Below are positions 20,324-30,101 of a DNA stretch of 55,797 nucleotides, in pieces. The notes under the pieces are model-generated. The model saw nothing but the letters and a program-made list of their open reading frames with translations. It had not been told where the DNA came from and did no database searches. The translations under genes were made by a program, and so were the position numbers. The stretch comes from Ideonella sp. (GTDB lineage: Bacteria; Pseudomonadota; Gammaproteobacteria; Burkholderiales; Burkholderiaceae_C), in the NCBI GenBank assembly GCA_025458335.1, contig JALOSQ010000005.1, positions 1 to 55,797 on the forward strand, given 5' to 3'. Numbering within the stretch: the first letter of the stretch is position 1; the number at the start of each line of letters is the position of its first letter.

Positions 20324-21508
20324 ATGAGCGAAAAGGCGATCGGTGACGGGGCGCCGCGGGTGGCGCAGGCAGGCTCGGCATCCCCCTCGGCCGCCACTCC
20401 GATGACGTACGAGCAGGCGGGCGTCGACTACGGTGTGATCGACCCGCTGAAGATCGCCGCGCAACGGGCGGCCGCCGCGACCGCGACCCAGTTGCAGCGC
20501 CACGGCATGCACGAGGTGAACGGCTCGCGCGGGGAGTCGGCCTACGTCATCGACCTGGGCCCCTTCTGCCTGGCCAGCATCGTCGAGTGCCTCGGCTCCA
20601 AGGCCCTGGTGGCCGACGAGATGGCACGCCTGACCGGCATCACCCGCTACGACGACATCGCCCAGGACACGATCGCGATGGCGGTCAACGACCTCATCAC
20701 CGTCGGCGCGACGCCGCTGGTGGTACAGGCGTACTGGGCCGCCGGCGGCAGCGAGTGGTTCCACGACGCGGACCGCGCCCAGGCATTGGTGCGGGGCTGG
20801 CAACGTGCCTGCGAGACCTGCGGCGTGGCCTGGGGCGGTGGCGAGACGCCGGCACTGGCGGGCATCGTCGAGGCCGGACGCATCGACCTGGCCGCCTCCT
20901 GCGTGGGCATCGTGCAACCCAAGTCCCGTCTGACGCTCGGCGAACGCCTCGGCGCTGGCGACGCCATCGTGCTGCTGGCCGCCAGCGGCATCCACGCCAA
21001 CGGGCTGAGCCTGGCGCGCCGCATCGCCGAGCGCCTGCCCGAGGGTTACCTGACGCGGTTGCCCGCCGCCGGAGGCCGGCCCGCGCAGACCTACGGCGAT
21101 GCACTGCTGGCCCCGACACCGCTGTACTCCCCGGTCACCGAGGCCCTGCACGCCGCTGGCGTTCGCGTCCATTACGCAGTCAACGTGACCGGGCATGGCT
21201 GGCGCAAGCTGCTGCGCCACCCCAAGGCCTTGACCTACCGGATCCACCACGTGCCGCCCGTGCCGCCGGTGCTCGAATTCCTGCGTCGCGAGGCCGGCCA
21301 TGACGACCGTGAGGCCTACGCGACCTTCAACATGGGCGCTGGATTTGCGCTGTACGTCCATGCCGACGATGCGGCGCGCACGGTCTCGGTGGCCCGCACG
21401 GTCGGGCACGAGGCCTGGGTGGCCGGATGGGTCGAGGACGGCGTGAAGCGGCTCGTGATCGAACCCCTCGATCTCACCTACGGCGAAGACGACTTGCACG
21501 TGCGCTGA
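20324..21508 (+). CDS. PurM-like (AIR synthase-related) protein
   Basis: TYEQAGVDYGVIDPLK..., DTIAMAVNDLITVGATPL, WGGGETPALAGIVEAGRIDLAASCVG, LLAASGIHANGLSLARR, VNVTGHGWRKLLR, YATFNMGAGFALYV. Confidence 0.88.
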   Translation: MSEKAIGDGAPRVAQAGSASPSAATPMTYEQAGVDYGVIDPLKIAAQRAAAATATQLQRHGMHEVNGSRGESAYVIDLGPFCLASIVECLGSKALVADEMARLTGITRYDDIAQDTIAMAVNDLITVGATPLVVQAYWAAGGSEWFHDADRAQALVRGWQRACETCGVAWGGGETPALAGIVEAGRIDLAASCVGIVQPKSRLTLGERLGAGDAIVLLAASGIHANGLSLARRIAERLPEGYLTRLPAAGGRPAQTYGDALLAPTPLYSPVTEALHAAGVRVHYAVNVTGHGWRKLLRHPKALTYRIHHVPPVPPVLEFLRREAGHDDREAYATFNMGAGFALYVHADDAARTVSVARTVGHEAWVAGWVEDGVKRLVIEPLDLTYGEDDLHVR

Positions 21509-21553
21509 CCGCGGCGGGCAGCCCGGACGCCTCGCCCCGAGCCCGTACGCACC

Positions 21554-21559
21554 TACAAT
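21554..21559 (+). promoter_or_regulatory. -10 candidate of ffs
   Basis: TACAAT a few nt upstream of the RNA 5' end. Confidence 0.45.
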
Positions 21560-21568
21560 GCGCTGGAC

Positions 21569-21656
21569 GGGCCTCCCCGCATGGGAAAGTGGCCAACCGG
21601 GTCAGGTCGGGAACGAAGCAGCCCTAACCGTGGACTCAGTGCCGGGGGTAAGGCTC
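21569..21656 (+). ncRNA. ffs: small signal recognition particle RNA (4.5S)
   Basis: gggcctcccc...ggtcaggtcgggaacgaagcagccc...gtgccgggggtaaggctc has the conserved GGUCAGG/AAGCAGC SRP Alu-less apical motif and complementary ends. Boundaries approximate. Confidence 0.92.
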
Positions 21657-23554
21657 GTCACTTCCCTGGCGCGGCGCCGCAGGCTCGAGCCTTGCGCCGC
21701 GAGCGTCGCCGGAACCGGCTCGGCGGCCGGTTCCGCCGCCAACCCGGGGACGCCGGCATCGTCGGCATCCTGCCCATCGGTCGCCTCGCGCCCCCGCCTT
21801 TGCGCGCGCGCCTGCTGCAGGGCCTGCTGCAGGTCCCCCGGCTTGAGCGACAGTGCCCGCGCATAGCGCTGGGCCACCTTCTGGAGTTCACGCGCCGCGC
21901 GTTGCGGGTCGCCACTCGCGAGCGCCTCGACGGCTTCGTTGCCGGCCGACGCGGTTGCCCTCAGCAGGTCACCGTCGCCGTCGGGCATGAAGACCGGCCG
22001 CCCGACCGGCAGGCGCCGGATCATGCCCGCCACCTCGTCGGTCAGCCCCCAGTGGCGCGCGACGGCGGGGCCGATTTCCTCGAGATCGATCCCGAGAACC
22101 GCGAACGACGCCTCGCGCTCGTCGAGGCCTGGCTCGAGCCGGCCCGGCTCGATGGCGGACGGCAGCGCCTTCATCAGCTGCCGGATCTGCGCCGCCTCGG
22201 CCGGGAAGTGATACTGGATGAGGAGCCGCCCGAGGTTCTGCATGACCGCCAGCAGGAACACCACGTCGGGGTCGTAGCCGGCCGGCCGAATGGCTTGCGC
22301 GGTGAACCCCGCGAGGCGCACACGCTCGATCAGGTTGGCCAGCGCGCGGGCGCCGGCCTCGTCGAGTGGCCCGGGCCAGGGGCGAAGGGCCAGGGCGGCC
22401 TGCCTCACCCCGCGCAGTCCGACCAGGGCCACGGCACGCCGCAGCGTGAGCACCGGACCGTTGCCGGCGACCTGGCTGCCGCGGACCTCGGCGGTGTTCA
22501 CCTGGCGGAGCAACTCGAGGCTCAGCGCGAAGTCCTGCAGGATCTGCTCGGCGATCTCCTGCGTGCGCTGCTGGTCGTGAAGCGCCAGTCGCGCCACGCG
22601 CTCGACGACACCCGGCAGGCCCGGCAGGTGGCCGACGCTGTGCAGGCGATCGATCAGCAGGCCCAAGGCACCGCCGTCGTCCTGGGCCAGTGCGTCGAGC
22701 CAGCCTTGCAGCGCACGCAGCATGCCGCGCGCCGACAGGTAGCGCTGGCGGGGCTGGCGATCGGTTGCACGGTTGGCGATGGCACGCAAGGCCTCTGGGA
22801 TGGGATGGGCGGTGGTCCAGGGCAAGCGCAGGGGTTCCCGGCCCTGCGGCGGCAGTCGATCGACCGCGATCATGAGATCGTCCTGCCCCAGCGGCGCCTC
22901 GCCCGTGAGCAGGCGATGCAGCAGCACGCCGCAGCCCACGACGTCTCGCGCCGCGAGGGCACGCTCGCGACCCAGCCGCGCCGGGTCGACTGGCATCGCG
23001 CGCTCGTGGGCCATACCGCGACGCGGGTCATCGGCCGCGGCCTCTGACATCTCGTGGTCGATCGCCCCGCCGGTGCCGAGGCCGGCGACGCGCACCGTGC
23101 CGCGGTCGTCGACAAGCACGTGGTGCAACTGCACGTCGCCATGAGCCGCCGCCGCGTCGTGCCCATAGGCCAGACCTTCGAGCACGGCGCACAGCCAGAC
23201 GCCGACATCGGCGGGCGCCGGCGACGGGTTGGCGGCCAGCCACTCGCCCAGCGTGAGGCCTTGCGTCCGGTCATACGCGACGAAGGGCCAGCGCTCCTCG
23301 ATGCCCAGGTCGGCCGCCACCGCAAGGTGTGGGTGACGCAAACGCGAGGCACGCATGGCGCGTGACAGCCACGCCTCGGCTGCCTCGGCGCTGGGCGGCG
23401 CGTGCCGAGGCAGGACGAGCATCATGGGCTGGCCCGTGTCCAGGTCCCGAGCCAGCCAGCTCATCGTGCTGCGACTCTTGCCCAGCAGGACGCTCACGTC
23501 GTAGCGGCCCAGCAGGCGGCGGCCGGCGTTGGGGGGCGTGGCGGGCGGGTTCAT
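21602..23554 (-). CDS. protein kinase-like domain (predicted pseudokinase) fused to HDOD domain
   Basis: N-terminal kinase-like fold motifs (LLGKSRSTMSWLARDLDTGQPM, VLEGLAYGHDAAAAHGDVQLHHVLVDDRGTVRVAGLG), then an HDOD-like region (LHSVGHLPGLPGVVERVARLALHDQQRTQEIAEQILQDFALSLELLRQVNTA...). Ends inside the ffs region on the opposite strand. Confidence 0.8.
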   Translation of the reverse strand: MNPPATPPNAGRRLLGRYDVSVLLGKSRSTMSWLARDLDTGQPMMLVLPRHAPPSAEAAEAWLSRAMRASRLRHPHLAVAADLGIEERWPFVAYDRTQGLTLGEWLAANPSPAPADVGVWLCAVLEGLAYGHDAAAAHGDVQLHHVLVDDRGTVRVAGLGTGGAIDHEMSEAAADDPRRGMAHERAMPVDPARLGRERALAARDVVGCGVLLHRLLTGEAPLGQDDLMIAVDRLPPQGREPLRLPWTTAHPIPEALRAIANRATDRQPRQRYLSARGMLRALQGWLDALAQDDGGALGLLIDRLHSVGHLPGLPGVVERVARLALHDQQRTQEIAEQILQDFALSLELLRQVNTAEVRGSQVAGNGPVLTLRRAVALVGLRGVRQAALALRPWPGPLDEAGARALANLIERVRLAGFTAQAIRPAGYDPDVVFLLAVMQNLGRLLIQYHFPAEAAQIRQLMKALPSAIEPGRLEPGLDEREASFAVLGIDLEEIGPAVARHWGLTDEVAGMIRRLPVGRPVFMPDGDGDLLRATASAGNEAVEALASGDPQRAARELQKVAQRYARALSLKPGDLQQALQQARAQRRGREATDGQDADDAGVPGLAAEPAAEPVPATLAAQGSSLRRRAREVTSLTPGTESTVRAASFPT

Positions 23555-23683
23555 CGGGCAGGCGGACGCGAATGCCCGGATTGGACGTCGACCGACCGCA
23601 CGGCACTCCCGCGAATTGAGCCGGTTTCAGAGCGCACTTAACGCCACGACGGTTGGTCAGGCGCGCCGGACCGGCGAGGCGGC

Positions 23684-26600
23684 TCAGGTCAGCTCGACCA
23701 GCGCACCTTCCGACGTGATGAAGGCGGCGCGCACGACCTCACCCGGTTGCAGGCACTCGACCGCACGTCGATAGGCCTCGAGTTGCGCGCGATACACCGG
23801 CTGGCGTACCGGGTCGGGATCCAGCTTGTAGTCGAGCACCCACCACACCGTTCGCCCCGGGGCCGGCATCACGAGCTGCACCAGACGGTCGATGCGGCCA
23901 GGGCGCCCATCGACCGGGACTGCGACTTCGTTGGCGGCCCACGCCAGGCACCCGGGATCGAAGAAGACGCGCAGCTCCGGCCGTTCGACGATCCGGTGCA
24001 CGATCCGCGCAACCGCGCCGGGATCAGCGCCGAACTCGCGCGCCGCTCGCCGGACCAGTGCATCGGTGGCAGCCCGATCGCGCTCGCTGTCCACTGGCCC
24101 ACCGCCCACCGGCGCGAACCACCATTGGAGCGCCCGATGCACGGCAAGGCCCACGCGCCGCGCGGCGCGCCGCGCCGGCTCGTCCTCCACCGGGGAGTTC
24201 CCCGCGGGCGCAGCCGGGCGGGAACCGACCGCCGTCACCGCCGCCGGGAGCACCCACAGCGTCACGGGGGCATCCGGCGTCGCTGGGTCCTCGGATCGAA
24301 ATCCAGCCCCCGTGGTCAACGCACCCGGGCCGGGCGCATGAAGGGGCCCCTCGGCGCGTGCCGCCTCGGAGGGGCGAGGCCCGGGCGTCCAGGGCGCACA
24401 GACGGGCTCGACCAGCGGCCACCAACGCTGCGTCGACGGCCTGTGCGGCACCGTGGCACTGAACACCAGCCGGTGCTTGGCACGCGTCATGGCCACGTAC
24501 AGCCCGTTGAGTTCCTCGCGCCCGCGCGCCGCCATCTCGGCATCCCGCAAAGCGCGCAGGGACGGCGGCACCCGCGACGCGGCCGACACGAAAGCGCAGC
24601 AGGTCGGCGCCGCCGCGTCCACCGGCCAGTCGACGAGCACGCCGGGCCCGTCCGCCGGCGGGGCAGCCGGATCGGCATCCATCACGAACACGGCATCGGC
24701 CTCGAGACCTTTCGCGCCGTGAATGGTCATCAGCCGGACGGCGCCCGTGACCGCCGGCACCGCCAACGCGACCGCCTGGCGCCGCAGCGCGCGCACGAAA
24801 CCATAGGGCGTGGCGTAGCGCGCCCCGCCGAGCCGTAGCGAGGTCTCCAGCAAGCCCTGCACCGCGGCCAACGCCGTGGCGCGCTCCGAGTCGGGCACGA
24901 CCGCCGCGAGGCGCTCCCGGTACTCGCCCTGGGCCACGACGCGCTCGAGAAGGTCGTGCGGCGGCCATCGCGCCGCCGCCGCTTGCCACTCGGCCAGCAG
25001 ACCGCGGGCGCGCTCCATCGCAGGCGACGGGTCGGGCAGGTTCATCAACGCGGCCCACCAGGTCGGGGCCCGACCGTCGAGGACCGGCTGCGCGACCCGT
25101 TGCAGCTCGTCGTCGTCGAGCCCGAACATCGGGCTTCGAAGGGCCCGGGCCAGCGACAGGTCCTGACCGGGCGAGACCAGCACGTCGAGCAGCGCGAGCA
25201 GATCCTGTACCTCGGTCGACTCGTCGAGGTGCAGATCCTCGGCCGGCGCGTGGGGCACGCCCAGCTCCCGAAGTGCGCCCGCCAGGTGCCCAAGCGGTGC
25301 GCGCGTCCGGGCGAGCACCAGGATCCGGCCAGGCTCGATCCCGGGACCCTCGCGCGCCGTCAGCAACGCCGAGATCGCGGTGGCGACCCCGCGCGCCTCG
25401 GCCGTCCGCCGGTGGACCTGAACGGCATCGCGCGCCTCGACCAGGCTGTCGCGCCAGGCCGGCCGCTCGCCCGGCGCATGGGCGTCCACGTCCTCGACAG
25501 CCTCCGATCCACCCGTTGCACGCGGCGCCACCGGCAGGCGCGCGACCTCAGGGACCGTGTCAACGTCGGCATCGACGGCGCTTGGGACCGCCGGCGCCGG
25601 CGGGCCGACCGAGGTCGTGTGCGGCCGGAATCCCTCAAAACGGCCATCCGCCTGGAGGCCCGAGAAGACCGCATTGACCGCCGCGAGCACGGCGGGGGCA
25701 TTGCGCCGGGTGTGGTCGCAGGACAAGCGCCGCCCGCCCAGGGCATGCACGACGAACTGCGACGCGGCCTCGAAGACGCGGGGCTCGGCACGGCGGAAAC
25801 GGTAGATGCTCTGCTTTGGATCGCCCACGACGAACACGCCCGGCGGGCGAAGTCCACTGGCGCCCCCGCCCGCGCCGGCATAGCCTTCGAGCCAGGCATG
25901 GATCGCATGCCATTGGACCGGGCTGGTGTCCTGGAACTCGTCGATCAGGACCTGGCTCACGCGCAGGTCGAGCCGCTCGTGCATCCAGCCCGAATGCGCG
26001 CTGTCGCGCAGCAGCACGAGTGCCGCGCGCTCGAGGTCGTCCAGGTCGGCCAGGCCACGCCGATGCTTGTAGTCGCGATACACCCTCAACAGCACCCGCG
26101 CCAGGCGCACCATGCGCATGTGCTCGAGGTGCGCCAGGTGCTGCTCCTCGGCCGTGTCGACGCGGGCGAGCAGGTCGAGCGCCTCGGCATCGGCCCCGCC
26201 CGCAGCGGCGACGGCCTCGGCGACGGCCTTGCGCGTCTGGCCGGACTGGGTCAACAGCGCCTTGCGAAGCGCCGACAGGCGCTGCGGGCCCTCCGACAGG
26301 GTCAACGCCAGCGACACCTCCTCGCCCGCCGTTCGCGCGAGCTTGGCCGGGGATGACTCGAGCGTGCAACACAGCGCCCCGAAGATCGCCTCGGCGTCGG
26401 GTCGCAACAGGAGGTCGCTCGGGGCCGCCCGGTGGTCTCCGGGCTCGAGCAGCATCGCGGGCGCCACGCTGGCGACGAGGCATCCCGCCTCGTCGGCCAA
26501 CTCGATCTCCAGGCGTCGTTCGATGACCGCGTCCAACCAGCGTTCGAGGGCGGAGCGGCCCCGCGCCGCGACGATGGCGTCACGGTCGGCCGCGAGATCC

Positions 26601-27217
26601 GGGTCTCGGCGCACCTCGGCGTGGAAACGCCGAAGCACCTCGCGCCGGTGCTCGGCATAGTCCTCGAAGAACGTGGGTTCGGGCGGCAGTCCGGCCTCCT
26701 CGAGCAGGCCCCACGGCGCGCTGCGCACCAGCTGGCCGAACCAGCCGTGGAAGGTCCGGATCTCGACGCCCTGCCCCGAGCGCAGCAGGCGCTCGCGCAG
26801 GGAGCCCAGTGGGGCCGCGGCGCTTGCCGCCTGCTCGGGGTCCATTCCGCGCTCGACCAGCGCCCGCGTGCGTTCGTCGGGCGTGCTGCGCAGGTCGCTG
26901 AAGGCCTCGAGCCACTCCTCGAGGCGGTCGCGCACCTCTCCGGCGGCCTTGCGCGTGAAGGTGATGGCGAGCAACTCCTGCGGCTGTGCGCCGTCGACGA
27001 GCGCGCGCAGCAACCGCGAGACGAGCATCCAGGTCTTGCCCGCGCCAGCGCAGGCCTCGACCACGACCGACCGCTTCGGGTCGCAAGCCGCAGCGTAGAA
27101 GGTCGCCGGATCGACCTCGGTCCCGTCGATGCGCAGGGCCGGCGGTCGGGCGGCGAGTGGGTCCTGGAGGGTCACGTCGAGGTCACGTCGAGGCTGCCAG
27201 CGTCCCCTGGCGGGCAT
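23684..27217 (-). CDS. AddA/RecB-like UvrD-family helicase-nuclease
   Basis: VVVEACAGAGKTWMLVSRLLRAL (Walker A), LLAITFTRKAAGEVRDR, QVLIDEFQDTSPVQW, VRLMTIHGAKGLEADAVFV, C-terminal PD-(D/E)XK WWVLDYKLDP. Start ATG 27217 or GTG 27175. Confidence 0.88.
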   Translation of the reverse strand: MPARGRWQPRRDLDVTLQDPLAARPPALRIDGTEVDPATFYAAACDPKRSVVVEACAGAGKTWMLVSRLLRALVDGAQPQELLAITFTRKAAGEVRDRLEEWLEAFSDLRSTPDERTRALVERGMDPEQAASAAAPLGSLRERLLRSGQGVEIRTFHGWFGQLVRSAPWGLLEEAGLPPEPTFFEDYAEHRREVLRRFHAEVRRDPDLAADRDAIVAARGRSALERWLDAVIERRLEIELADEAGCLVASVAPAMLLEPGDHRAAPSDLLLRPDAEAIFGALCCTLESSPAKLARTAGEEVSLALTLSEGPQRLSALRKALLTQSGQTRKAVAEAVAAAGGADAEALDLLARVDTAEEQHLAHLEHMRMVRLARVLLRVYRDYKHRRGLADLDDLERAALVLLRDSAHSGWMHERLDLRVSQVLIDEFQDTSPVQWHAIHAWLEGYAGAGGGASGLRPPGVFVVGDPKQSIYRFRRAEPRVFEAASQFVVHALGGRRLSCDHTRRNAPAVLAAVNAVFSGLQADGRFEGFRPHTTSVGPPAPAVPSAVDADVDTVPEVARLPVAPRATGGSEAVEDVDAHAPGERPAWRDSLVEARDAVQVHRRTAEARGVATAISALLTAREGPGIEPGRILVLARTRAPLGHLAGALRELGVPHAPAEDLHLDESTEVQDLLALLDVLVSPGQDLSLARALRSPMFGLDDDELQRVAQPVLDGRAPTWWAALMNLPDPSPAMERARGLLAEWQAAAARWPPHDLLERVVAQGEYRERLAAVVPDSERATALAAVQGLLETSLRLGGARYATPYGFVRALRRQAVALAVPAVTGAVRLMTIHGAKGLEADAVFVMDADPAAPPADGPGVLVDWPVDAAAPTCCAFVSAASRVPPSLRALRDAEMAARGREELNGLYVAMTRAKHRLVFSATVPHRPSTQRWWPLVEPVCAPWTPGPRPSEAARAEGPLHAPGPGALTTGAGFRSEDPATPDAPVTLWVLPAAVTAVGSRPAAPAGNSPVEDEPARRAARRVGLAVHRALQWWFAPVGGGPVDSERDRAATDALVRRAAREFGADPGAVARIVHRIVERPELRVFFDPGCLAWAANEVAVPVDGRPGRIDRLVQLVMPAPGRTVWWVLDYKLDPDPVRQPVYRAQLEAYRRAVECLQPGEVVRAAFITSEGALVELT
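27170..27191. repeat. 11-bp tandem duplication at the addB-like/addA-like junction
   Basis: ggtcacgtcga ggtcacgtcga. Confidence 0.9.
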
Positions 27218-30047
27218 GGTCGCGCCGGCACAGGCCTCGGGCCGCGCAACGCTCGCACGCCGCACCCTCGCCGAGCGCGCGCGCCGGGGCGCCGTCGCGC
27301 AGCCGGCGCAGGTCGTGGCCCAGGGCCGCGAGGTAGGCCTCCGCGTCCGGGCCGATGTCGGCGTGTCGGTGCAGGCCGATCCCTTGCGTGTCGTCCAGCG
27401 CCACGTATCCCGCTTCCCATCGATCAGGCTCGCCGGGCGGGGGTAGCCAGTCCCGCGCAGCGTCTGGCAATGCGTGGCGCAACAAGGCGGCGTAGAACAG
27501 CAGCTGGGTGTCTTCGGCGGGGGCGCGCACACGCTCGCGAAGGCGCTGTGAGGAGGTGACCTTGTAGTCCAGGATGGCGATGCGATCTTCGCCCGACCGG
27601 CGATCGATCCGGTCCAGCCGACCGTGCAGCACGATCGGTGCACAGGCGACCGGCGCCGCCTCCAGCGACACCTCGCCATCCTGCCAGGTCCAGCCTTCGG
27701 ACTCGCGGCGCAGCCACCAGTCGACGTACCGTTCGGCAAACGGCACGAGGCCGGCCTCGAAGAGCGCGAACTCGTCCGGGTCGCAGCGCAGCGCCGCAAG
27801 GCCGGCGCGGCCGAGGTCGACGAGGCGCGCCACCCGTTCGGGCCGGGTCTCTCCCGGCGGGGCTTCCCGGTGAAGACGATCCAGCACGCCGTGCAGCCAC
27901 TCCCCGAACACACGGCGGTCCGGCGGCTCGTCCAGTTCGTCGACCTCACGCAGGCGCAGCAGCACCTGCACATGAAAGCGATACGGGCACTCGCGCAGCG
28001 CTGCGGCCTGCGTGGCGCTGAGCCGCGCCGGCCAGGGCACGCGCACCACGGCCTGCCCACGACCTTGCGGTCGTCGCTCGAGGGTCCTGCGCTCGAGCGG
28101 TTCCGGGATCGCCGGCAGCGGTCCGCGACCGGCACGCTCGTGGGCCAGGGCCAGGCGTTGCACCAGGGGGCTGGCACCCAGGCGCTCGCCGCCATCCTGG
28201 CGTCGCCAGAGCACCGTCACGGACGGGGCGGCGATCGCCCAGGCAAAGGCCCAGGCCTCCCGGAGCATCGCCTCGCGCCGGCACGGCAGACCGAGCGCCT
28301 GCGCCACCCCGTCGTCGAGCAGAGGAGAAGGGCGCGGCGCCGCCCCCAGGTGCCGGTGGTCGCCGCCAGGCATCACGACCGCTGCGAACGGGTGCATCGG
28401 CATGACCGAAAGTGGGACGATCACGACGTCCGCCGCGCCGCCCGCCTCTGGATAGAACGACGAGGCCTCGAGGGTCGCGTCGACCCAGGCCACGAACTCG
28501 CGTTCGCCGAACGACTCGTCCTGCGCAGCAGCACCGAGGTCGCGCAAGCGTCCGGGATCGTCCAGGGCCAGGGCCTGCAGCACGGCGCGACCGGCCTCGT
28601 CGTGCTCGAGCCGATCGAGCAGGCCGCACGCCGTCAGGGTCGCCCTCAGCCGCTCGAGCCAGGTCCCCACGGCCACGGTGTGCGCCGTCGACACCCATGA
28701 CGACCACGCCAGGCGCGCGTCTCGCAGCGCCCCCCAGGCCGAGCAACCGTCGGGCTCCTCGCCAGCTGGCCGGACCGCCGACGCCGTTGCGCGCGGGTCC
28801 CGGACGCCGACGTCGGTCGCGTGAACAGCCGCACCCGCCTGGTCGAGCCGTCGCCATCCGGCGCGACGCCACCGCGACTCGAGTGCACGGTGCGAGCCGG
28901 GATCGGCGCCCAGGTGCTTCAGCGCGTCCAGCCCGTCGTCGGTCGTTGCCTCCGGACGCAGGGCGCGCAGCCAGGCCAGCACCGAGGCGGCTGCCCGCGA
29001 CGTCGACAGTCGCCAGCCCGACGCATCGTGTACCGGGACGCCGTGATTGGCGAGCATCGCGTGCACGCGACGGACGACCAGCCGGTCCGTCGCCACCAGG
29101 GCCACCGGCACATGGCCCGCGGCGCGCTCCTGAAGCACGCGGGCTGCGGCCCAGAGCGCCTCCTGCTCGAGGTCGTCCGCAGCGCCGGCGACGACCACGG
29201 CGGTGGCGCCCAGCCCATCGAGGTCCGGCTCCGGGCCCGGGTCCGTCACGGCGCCCGGCGTCGTCGGAGCCACGGGCACTCCGCCGGCGGGCCTCGGCGG
29301 GCCCGGCGTCGAGACCGCGCCGGGGACGAGGTCGATGGTCAGCACCGGGCACCCCGCTTCGGCCGCCAGCGCCGTCGCCAGGGGATCGGCGATGCCCGAT
29401 CGCACGATGACCCAGGCGCCAGGTCGCCATGCGTGCAGCGCATCCACCGGCAACGGTGCAGCCTCGCGGGCCCACTCGAGGGCCAACCGGGCCAGCTGGG
29501 ACTCCATCGCGGGCTCCGACGCCGATCGGGTCCCGAGGCGACGCGCGACGTCGTCCCAGAACGCCGGCCGGGCGTCTGGCCGTCGGGTCGCGGCCGCGCG
29601 CACCAGCGCGCGTGCCAGGGCGCCGACGTGTGACGCCGCCAACGCGAGCGTGCGCTCATCGCGACGGATCGAGATCGGCAGGCCCGCTGCCGTCCTGATC
29701 CGTTGGCGCGCCTCCAGTCGATCGGCTAACGCATCCATGCCCAGCGCTGGCACAGCTCCGGGCGTGGGCGGCGCCAGGTCGGCGCCCATGGCCAGCGGTG
29801 TGTCGATGCGCGGCATCCAGCCGCCGCGTCGCGCCCATGCGTTGCGCAAGGCGGCCGCGTGCGCCGCCGCAGGCACCAGCACGGCGGCATCGCGCCAGCC
29901 GACGCCGACCGTTTCCCCCCAGGCAAGTGCCTCGCCGACCACCTGGTCCCAGGCGGCGTCGACCCGGTCACTGCCGCCGGGCACCAGGATGCGCAGGGGC
30001 GAGTCCGGCGTCTCCTCGGGCCGTGTGCGAAGATCCGGGTCCGTCAC
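27183..30047 (-). CDS. AddB-like PD-(D/E)XK nuclease family protein with iron-sulfur-type cysteines
   Basis: [23 protein letters not shown] (nuclease motif), upstream [11 protein letters not shown] and C-terminal [10 protein letters not shown] cysteine cluster; adjacent to the AddA-like helicase. Confidence 0.82.
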   Translation of the reverse strand: MTDPDLRTRPEETPDSPLRILVPGGSDRVDAAWDQVVGEALAWGETVGVGWRDAAVLVPAAAHAAALRNAWARRGGWMPRIDTPLAMGADLAPPTPGAVPALGMDALADRLEARQRIRTAAGLPISIRRDERTLALAASHVGALARALVRAAATRRPDARPAFWDDVARRLGTRSASEPAMESQLARLALEWAREAAPLPVDALHAWRPGAWVIVRSGIADPLATALAAEAGCPVLTIDLVPGAVSTPGPPRPAGGVPVAPTTPGAVTDPGPEPDLDGLGATAVVVAGAADDLEQEALWAAARVLQERAAGHVPVALVATDRLVVRRVHAMLANHGVPVHDASGWRLSTSRAAASVLAWLRALRPEATTDDGLDALKHLGADPGSHRALESRWRRAGWRRLDQAGAAVHATDVGVRDPRATASAVRPAGEEPDGCSAWGALRDARLAWSSWVSTAHTVAVGTWLERLRATLTACGLLDRLEHDEAGRAVLQALALDDPGRLRDLGAAAQDESFGEREFVAWVDATLEASSFYPEAGGAADVVIVPLSVMPMHPFAAVVMPGGDHRHLGAAPRPSPLLDDGVAQALGLPCRREAMLREAWAFAWAIAAPSVTVLWRRQDGGERLGASPLVQRLALAHERAGRGPLPAIPEPLERRTLERRPQGRGQAVVRVPWPARLSATQAAALRECPYRFHVQVLLRLREVDELDEPPDRRVFGEWLHGVLDRLHREAPPGETRPERVARLVDLGRAGLAALRCDPDEFALFEAGLVPFAERYVDWWLRRESEGWTWQDGEVSLEAAPVACAPIVLHGRLDRIDRRSGEDRIAILDYKVTSSQRLRERVRAPAEDTQLLFYAALLRHALPDAARDWLPPPGEPDRWEAGYVALDDTQGIGLHRHADIGPDAEAYLAALGHDLRRLRDGAPARALGEGAACERCAARGLCRRDHARQGTLAAST

Positions 30048-30101
30048 CGTGGGACCCGGCCTGCCGGACGCCCGTGCGAACGGCTTTGCAAGGAATCAGC
30101 C

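Noticed and set aside
27218-28195. N-terminal extension of the addA-like ORF (23684..28195)
   Set aside because: This part is an alternative frame of the addB-like gene; helicase homology starts only after about 27175-27217.
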